This document shows, piece after piece, positions 59,735-64,000 of a stretch of 64,000 bases of DNA. The translations under genes and the position numbers were made by a program. How positions within the stretch are numbered: the first letter of the stretch is position 1; each line of letters begins with the position of its first letter. Below the pieces are notes generated by a model that was not told where the DNA came from, searched no databases, and was given only the letters and a program-made list of their open reading frames with translations. This DNA comes from an uncultured Algibacter sp. (GTDB taxonomy: Bacteria > Bacteroidota > Bacteroidia > Flavobacteriales > Flavobacteriaceae), in NCBI RefSeq assembly GCF_947495925.1, contig NZ_CANMAU010000003.1, positions 434,001 through 498,000 on the forward strand, read 5' to 3'.

Positions 59735-61048
59735 ATGCAGTATCTACCAAATATTTTGTTTGCAATAATTCTAATAGTAGCTATTGGCTATTTTGCTAAA
59801 AATGTAAAAAGCCTTATTCGAAATATTAAGCTTGGAAAAGATACTGATGTTAGTGATAATAAACCACAACGTTGGAAGAATATGATAATGATTGCCTTAG
59901 GGCAAAGTAAAATGGTACGTCGACCAGTTTCGGGAATTTTACATGTTATCGTATACGTTGGATTTATAATAATCAATATGGAAGTTCTAGAAATCATTTT
60001 AGATGGTTTATTTGGAACACATAGAGTTGGATTAAGAGTTTTACCTATATCGGTTTATGGGTTTTTAATAGGCACTTTTGAAATTTTAGCATGTTTAGTT
60101 TTTGTATCCGTAATTATATTCTGGATTAGAAGAAACATTATAAAATTGGCACGCTTTTGGAAAAGCGAAATGACCAGCTGGCCTAAGAATGATGGAAATT
60201 TCATTTTGTATTTTGAAATGGTATTGATGTCTCTGTTTTTAATTATGAATGCCGCAGATTTACAATTTCAAGCCTTAGATTCTGGAAATATTATAAGCAA
60301 GCATATAGCGCTCTGGTTTAGTGGGTTTTCTGATAGTGCATTACATACAATTGAAAGAGGGGCGTGGTGGTTGCATATTATTGGTATTCTTACTTTCTTG
60401 AATTACCTGTATTTTTCAAAACACCTACATATACTACTAGCATTTCCAAATACGTTTTACGGCAACCTGAAGCCAAAAGGTCAAATGACAAATGTTGAAG
60501 CAGTAACCAAAGAGGTTATGATGATGATGGACCCAAATGCAGATCCATTTGCAGCACCAGAAGAAGGCGCAGAAGAAGATGTTCCTGAAAAATTTGGAGC
60601 TAGTGACGTGCAAGATTTAAATTGGGTACAATTGCTTAATGCATATACTTGCACAGAATGTGGGCGTTGTACAAGCGAATGTCCTGCAAACCAAACCGGC
60701 AAGAAGTTATCACCGCGTAAAATCATGATGGATACTCGCGACCGCCTAGAGGAAGTGGGGAAAAATATAGATGCCAATAAAGGTGAATTTAAAGAAGACG
60801 GTAAGCAATTACTTAATGATTATATATCTACAGAAGAGTTATGGGCTTGCACCTCGTGTAATGCCTGTGTAGAAGCCTGCCCTGTAAGTATCGATCCCTT
60901 ATCTATTATCTTAGAGATGCGTCGTTATTTAGTGATGGAACAGTCAGCAGCTCCAACAGAATTAAATAACATGATGACTAATATCGAGAATAATGGAGCA
61001 CCATGGCCGTATAATCAAATGGACAGACTAAACTGGAAAAACGAATAA
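59735..61048 (+). CDS. Membrane Fe-S oxidoreductase (HdrD/DsrK-like N-terminal fusion)
   Basis: 437 residues. The N-terminal 240 residues form about 5 membrane helices with conserved histidines in a NarI/DsrM-like domain (HVIVYVGFIIINME, WWLHIIGILTFLNYLYFSKHLH), likely binding haem or quinone. Two 4Fe-4S motifs follow: CTECGRCTSECP from about Cys306 and CTSCNACVEACPVS from about Cys372. The CCG-domain partner is the next gene. Together they can pass electrons between the menaquinone pool and a soluble acceptor; the natural donor is unknown. It is 2 bases after mlaD. A dispersed repeat separates it from its partner. Confidence 0.86.
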   Translation: MQYLPNILFAIILIVAIGYFAKNVKSLIRNIKLGKDTDVSDNKPQRWKNMIMIALGQSKMVRRPVSGILHVIVYVGFIIINMEVLEIILDGLFGTHRVGLRVLPISVYGFLIGTFEILACLVFVSVIIFWIRRNIIKLARFWKSEMTSWPKNDGNFILYFEMVLMSLFLIMNAADLQFQALDSGNIISKHIALWFSGFSDSALHTIERGAWWLHIIGILTFLNYLYFSKHLHILLAFPNTFYGNLKPKGQMTNVEAVTKEVMMMMDPNADPFAAPEEGAEEDVPEKFGASDVQDLNWVQLLNAYTCTECGRCTSECPANQTGKKLSPRKIMMDTRDRLEEVGKNIDANKGEFKEDGKQLLNDYISTEELWACTSCNACVEACPVSIDPLSIILEMRRYLVMEQSAAPTELNNMMTNIENNGAPWPYNQMDRLNWKNE

Positions 61049-61061
61049 TAAGTTAATTTGG

Positions 61062-61136
61062 GCGTTACCCAAAGGGGGCGGGCTTTCGCAAGTCGCTTTC
61101 AAAGAAGAGCTCCAACAATTGCTCAATCCCTAACGC
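61062..61136 (-). repeat. Dispersed intergenic repeat, copy 2 (GCGTTA...TAACGC ends)
   Basis: This copy is reversed relative to copy 1 at 5319-5452. Its left end is GCGTTACCC and right end CAATCCCTAACGC; the complement of its right end is identical over 15 bases to the left end of copy 1, and its left end corresponds to the hairpin tail of copy 1. The centre differs in length and sequence. It sits between two Fe-S genes that otherwise look like one operon, and is markedly more GC-rich than the genes around it. Confidence 0.65.
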
Positions 61137-61163
61137 AAATACGAACTACAATATATCAAGCAT

Positions 61164-61955
61164 ATGAGCGAGACACTTAAAGTACCAACAATGGCCGAAT
61201 ATATGGCTCAAGGAAAACAACCGGAGGTGTTATTTTGGGTAGGTTGTGCTGGAAGTTTTGATGATAGAGCAAAGAAAATAACAAAAGCTTTCGTAAAACT
61301 TCTAAACAATGCCAATGTAGATTTCGCAGTTTTAGGTACAGAAGAAAGTTGCACAGGAGACCCAGCCAAACGCGCAGGAAATGAATTTTTGTTTCAAATG
61401 CAGGCTGTAACCAATATAGAAGTATTAAACGCTTACGAGGTAAAAAAAATAGTAACCGCATGTCCGCATTGTTTTAATACAATTAAAAATGAGTATCCTG
61501 GTTTAGGAGGAACATATGAGGTTATGCATCATACACAGTTTTTAAAAACATTACTGGATGAAGGTCGTTTAACTATTCAAGGAGGTAAGTTTAAAGGTAA
61601 GCGCATTACATTTCACGATCCCTGCTATTTAGGACGTGCAAATAACGTTTATCAAGCACCAAGAGATTTAATTCAGAAATTAGAGGCTGAATTAGTAGAA
61701 ATGAAAAACTGCCGTAAAAATGGATTATGCTGTGGTGCAGGAGGGGCTCAAATGTTTAAAGATGCCGAAAAAGGAGATAAAGAAGTAAATGTTGAACGTA
61801 CCGAACAGGCGCTAAATATTAAACCAGAAATTATTGCAGCAGGATGCCCGTTTTGTAATACCATGATGACTGATGGTGTAAAAGCCAAAGAAAAAGAAAG
61901 TGATGTTGATGTTATGGACATTGCAGAACTTATAGCAAACGCACAAGATTTATAA
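61164..61955 (+). CDS. CCG-domain Fe-S oxidoreductase (HdrB/GlcF/LutA-like)
   Basis: 263 residues with two cysteine-rich CCG domains: the first with FWVGCAGSFDDRAK, TEESCTGDPAKRAG and TACPHCFNTIKNEYP; the second with TFHDPCYLGRANN, GLCCGAGGAQMF and AAGCPFCNTMMTDG. These cysteines bind an unusual non-cubane 4Fe-4S cluster in HdrB and related proteins. It partners the preceding membrane Fe-S gene, from which it is separated by the repeat. No flavin-binding or lactate/glycolate dehydrogenase subunit is adjacent, so the electron donor remains open. It is followed 37 bases later by the conserved flavobacterial protein. Confidence 0.9.
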   Translation: MSETLKVPTMAEYMAQGKQPEVLFWVGCAGSFDDRAKKITKAFVKLLNNANVDFAVLGTEESCTGDPAKRAGNEFLFQMQAVTNIEVLNAYEVKKIVTACPHCFNTIKNEYPGLGGTYEVMHHTQFLKTLLDEGRLTIQGGKFKGKRITFHDPCYLGRANNVYQAPRDLIQKLEAELVEMKNCRKNGLCCGAGGAQMFKDAEKGDKEVNVERTEQALNIKPEIIAAGCPFCNTMMTDGVKAKEKESDVDVMDIAELIANAQDL

Positions 61956-61992
61956 TTCATAAAATCATAAATAGTAACCTATTAATTTAAAA

Positions 61993-62478
61993 ATGCTAGT
62001 AGATTTTAATACATTACCAGAAGAATCAAGAGTTTGGATTTACCAGGCTAACCGTTCATTTTCAGAACAAGAACTTGAAGAGATTCAAGTCAAATTAAAT
62101 ACGTTTATTGAAAACTGGACAGCGCATGGTGGAGATTTGCAAGCGGGGTATACTATTAAATATAAGCGATTTATAATATTAGGTTTAAACCAAAGTATGA
62201 ATGCTGCTACGGGGTGTTCTATTGACGCCTCAGTTCATTTTATTCAACAATTAGAGAAAGAGTACAACGTCGATTTAATGGATAAAATGAATGTGTCTTA
62301 CAAGCAGGGGGAGTATGTAGCCTATAAGTCCTTATCCGACTTCAGAAAGATGGCTAAAGATAAAGCCATCTCAAAAAATACCATAGTTTTTAATAATTTG
62401 GTGACCAATATTTCAGAATTTAATGAAAACTGGGAAGTTCCGGCAAGCGAGAGTTGGCATAGTCGATTTATAAAATAA
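61993..62478 (+). CDS. Conserved flavobacterial protein of unknown function (often called ABC transporter ATPase)
   Basis: 161 residues. Homologues in flavobacteria are often named ABC transporter ATPase, but there is no Walker A, signature or Walker B here, so that name is not supported. What is seen: a first strand ESRVWIYQANRSF, a helix with EELEEIQVKLN-like acidic residues, HGGDLQAGYTIKYKRFIILGLNQSM, a middle NAATGCSIDASVHFIQ and a C-terminal NLVTNISEFNENWEVPAS. No transmembrane segment or signal. It is the last gene of the mlaD/Fe-S block, ending at a terminator. Confidence 0.8.
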   Translation: MLVDFNTLPEESRVWIYQANRSFSEQELEEIQVKLNTFIENWTAHGGDLQAGYTIKYKRFIILGLNQSMNAATGCSIDASVHFIQQLEKEYNVDLMDKMNVSYKQGEYVAYKSLSDFRKMAKDKAISKNTIVFNNLVTNISEFNENWEVPASESWHSRFIK

Positions 62479-62483
62479 TACGG

Positions 62484-62523
62484 AACCGTTTGATAAATAT
62501 TAAATTTCAAACGGTTTTTTTAC
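62484..62523 (+). terminator. Intrinsic terminator of the Fe-S block
   Basis: AACCGTTTGA (62484-62493) pairs with TCAAACGGTT (62507-62516) across a 13-base loop and a T-run follows. It lies five bases after the stop of the last gene. Confidence 0.85.
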
Positions 62524-62557
62524 GATTTTTATTATAATTAAGAATTATTCTAAATAA

Positions 62558-62797
62558 GGTTGGTGTTTTCTTTTAAGAGAATCTAATTTAATTTCAGACA
62601 AAATAAATGAGGCGTTTAAGAAAGTATACGCTGATATTGATGCGATTGAAACAAGCTTATATGTTGCAATTGCAGATGATAAAACGAAAGTAGAATCATT
62701 GCATAATGATTTGTTTGATTTGGTAAAATACTTTTCTGTAGATGCTGCAAGTATCTTATCTGTTTCGGTATTACCTACGGATAATGATGGAGATTAA
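62558..62797 (+). pseudogene. C-terminal remnant of an imelysin-family lipoprotein
   Basis: An open frame of 79 codons without any ATG, GTG or TTG near its 5' side. The readable part (ISDKINEAFKKVYADIDAIE, then LHNDLFDLVKYFSVDAASIL, ending SVLPTDNDGD) has the typical helical end and NDNDGD-like acidic close of imelysin/insulin-cleaving metalloprotease outer-membrane proteins, which normally run about 350-400 residues. Only the end is present; nothing upstream to the terminator at 62523 is coding for the rest. It is most simply a deletion remnant. Imelysin-family genes in Bacteroidota usually sit beside a di-haem cytochrome peroxidase gene, which is absent here. Confidence 0.6.
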
Positions 62798-62958
62798 TAA
62801 AGGAAACAATTCATCTTTAATGTAGTTATCTTTAGTTATATGGTTTTAAAAACTTTATAAATCTGTCTTAAAGTCTTTTTATCTTCTTTTAAAAGTGTTA
62901 ATTTGGCACGGTTATTAGTATTTGTAATACTATATAATTGTCTTAACGAATTCCTTAT

Positions 62959-64000
62959 ATGCGCCAAATTTACTTATTACTATTTGTTTTAACCTCAGCG
63001 GTTTATAGCTTTAGTCAAAATATAAAAAATCCTTTATTATCTGAAGATATATCGGCTCAACAAAAATGGGTAGATAGTGTTTATGCTTCCATGACTTTGT
63101 CTGAGAAAGTAGGACAGTTATATATGGTTCAGGTCATGTCTAATCAGAGCGATGAGGATAAGAAGAAAATTAAGCAAATTATCCAAGACTATTGTATTGG
63201 TGGAATTATTTACTCGAAAGGTGGTCCTTATAGACAAGCCAAATTAAATAATGAGCTTCAAGAATTATCAAAAGTGCCTATGTTAATAGGAATGGATGCT
63301 GAATGGGGGTTAAGTATGCGTTTGGACTCAACCTATGCTTTTCCTTGGAATATGACTTTAGGTGCCATAAAAGATAATAAATTGGTTGAGCAAACCGGAA
63401 GACAAATAGGAGAGCATTGTAAGCGTTTAGGAATGCACTTCAATTTTGCTCCTGTTGTAGATATAAATACGAATCCTAAGAATCCCATAATAGGTAATCG
63501 TTCGTTTGGAGAAGATAGGGATGATGTGACAAAAAAGGCTTTAGCGTTTATGAAGGGTATGCAAAGTGCGGGTGTTTTGGCGAATGCGAAACATTTCCCC
63601 GGTCATGGAGACACAGATCAAGATTCTCATGAAACCTTACCAACTATTAGTTTTACCGAAAAACGTATTGATTCTATCGAATTATATCCGTACAAAAAAC
63701 TAATCAGCGAGGGGCTTTCAAGCGTTATGGTAGCACATTTAAATGTACCAAGTTTAGAAATTAAACAGGGTTACCCTTCATCATTATCAAAGCATATTGT
63801 TACCGATATTCTAAAGGAAAAATTAGGTTTTAAGGGTCTTATATTTACCGATGCACTCACCATGAAAGGTGCGGCCGACTTTGATGAAACTGGAGCAATT
63901 GATTTAGTAGCTTTTAAAGCAGGAAATGATGTTATGCTGATGTCTGAGGATGTTGGTTTAGGTGTAGCCAAAATTATGGAAGCTTTTGAGAATGGGGAAA
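62959..64000 (+). CDS. Glycoside hydrolase family 3 N-terminal part, cut by the window end
   Basis: At least 347 residues from ATG 62959 with signal peptide (MRQIYLLLFVLTSAVYSFS); the frame is open at the window end. The GH3 barrel has MTLSEKVGQLYMVQVMS, GGIIYSKGGP, PMLIGMDAEWGLSMRLD, NFAPVVDINTNPKNP, the His/Asp acid-base dyad region AKHFPGHGDTDQDSHETLP typical of NagZ-type beta-N-acetylglucosaminidases, and the nucleophile Asp298 in IFTDALTMKGA. In this phylum such proteins often carry a C-terminal serine hydrolase (beta-lactamase-like) domain; the end lies outside the window. It should act in the periplasm on muropeptides or chitin-like sugar. Confidence 0.93.
   Translation, partial: MRQIYLLLFVLTSAVYSFSQNIKNPLLSEDISAQQKWVDSVYASMTLSEKVGQLYMVQVMSNQSDEDKKKIKQIIQDYCIGGIIYSKGGPYRQAKLNNELQELSKVPMLIGMDAEWGLSMRLDSTYAFPWNMTLGAIKDNKLVEQTGRQIGEHCKRLGMHFNFAPVVDINTNPKNPIIGNRSFGEDRDDVTKKALAFMKGMQSAGVLANAKHFPGHGDTDQDSHETLPTISFTEKRIDSIELYPYKKLISEGLSSVMVAHLNVPSLEIKQGYPSSLSKHIVTDILKEKLGFKGLIFTDALTMKGAADFDETGAIDLVAFKAGNDVMLMSEDVGLGVAKIMEAFENGE

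Overview
The window reads as an ordinary, AT-rich chromosomal stretch of a member of the Flavobacteriaceae (Bacteroidota). This rests on a type IX secretion (Por) C-terminal sorting domain, many short-lipobox lipoproteins, a bacilliredoxin YtxJ, TTTG/TAnnTTTG-type promoters, frequent TTG/GTG starts, little Shine-Dalgarno signal, and family content typical of marine flavobacteria (DUF6503, DUF2891, DUF4159, a two-gene HdrD/HdrB-like Fe-S pair). No phage, insertion sequence or CRISPR array was seen. The genus cannot be fixed from the sequence alone.

Region by region: 0-2 kb holds the tail of a secreted-type protein and comM. 2-8 kb is a loosely packed accessory stretch: a sorbosone-dehydrogenase/cytochrome c lipoprotein, a DUF695-like frame with no good start, a DUF6503 lipoprotein, a dispersed repeat, a LamG protein with a T9SS tail, and an Ig-like secreted protein. 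8-11.3 kb is a secreted GH2 beta-galactosidase. 11.4-16.2 kb is a compact operon: DUF2891 lipoprotein, an Nramp-fold transporter, and the three 5-oxoprolinase subunits PxpABC. 16.2-18.4 kb holds purine nucleoside phosphorylase and two DeoC paralogues, one of which has lost catalytic residues. 18.6-19.8 kb is a hotdog thioesterase and a TetR regulator sharing an operator. 19.9-28 kb carries clpB, ytxJ, a gamma-glutamylcyclotransferase, fumarylacetoacetase and glyA. 28-30.5 kb has two envelope proteins. 30.6-36.6 kb is a complete galactose locus: gntR-galM-galK-galT divergent from a sodium/sugar symporter. tRNA-Arg(UCU) follows. 37-42.7 kb is a housekeeping block (RNA methyltransferases, PerM-like exporter, DUF4159, rsmE, tsaD). 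42.8-51.6 kb has tamB, pfkA, gapA, a BadF-type kinase and a tandem ABC ATPase. 51.6-54.6 kb has guaC, a hybrid histidine kinase lacking its phospho-accepting histidine, and a RidA protein. 54.7-62.5 kb is an envelope/redox block: lptD, divergent amidase, mlaD, two Fe-S proteins and a conserved flavobacterial protein. The window closes with an imelysin remnant and the first part of a GH3 enzyme.

Functional links: the secreted beta-galactosidase (8 kb) can feed the symporter and Leloir genes (31-36 kb). The gamma-glutamylcyclotransferase (23 kb) makes 5-oxoproline, the substrate of PxpABC (14-16 kb). DeoD and DeoC act in succession in deoxynucleoside breakdown.

Most worth a second look: (1) the Nramp-fold protein of the pxp operon has lost the metal-coordinating TM1 and TM6 motifs, so it is probably not a metal transporter and may carry 5-oxoproline or a related organic acid; (2) a DeoC pseudoenzyme beside an intact DeoC; (3) a His-to-Tyr pseudokinase hybrid sensor; (4) a pair of matching TetR operators; (5) a small dispersed repeat with GCGTTA/TAACGC ends in two copies. 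I saw no wholly new multi-gene system beyond these.
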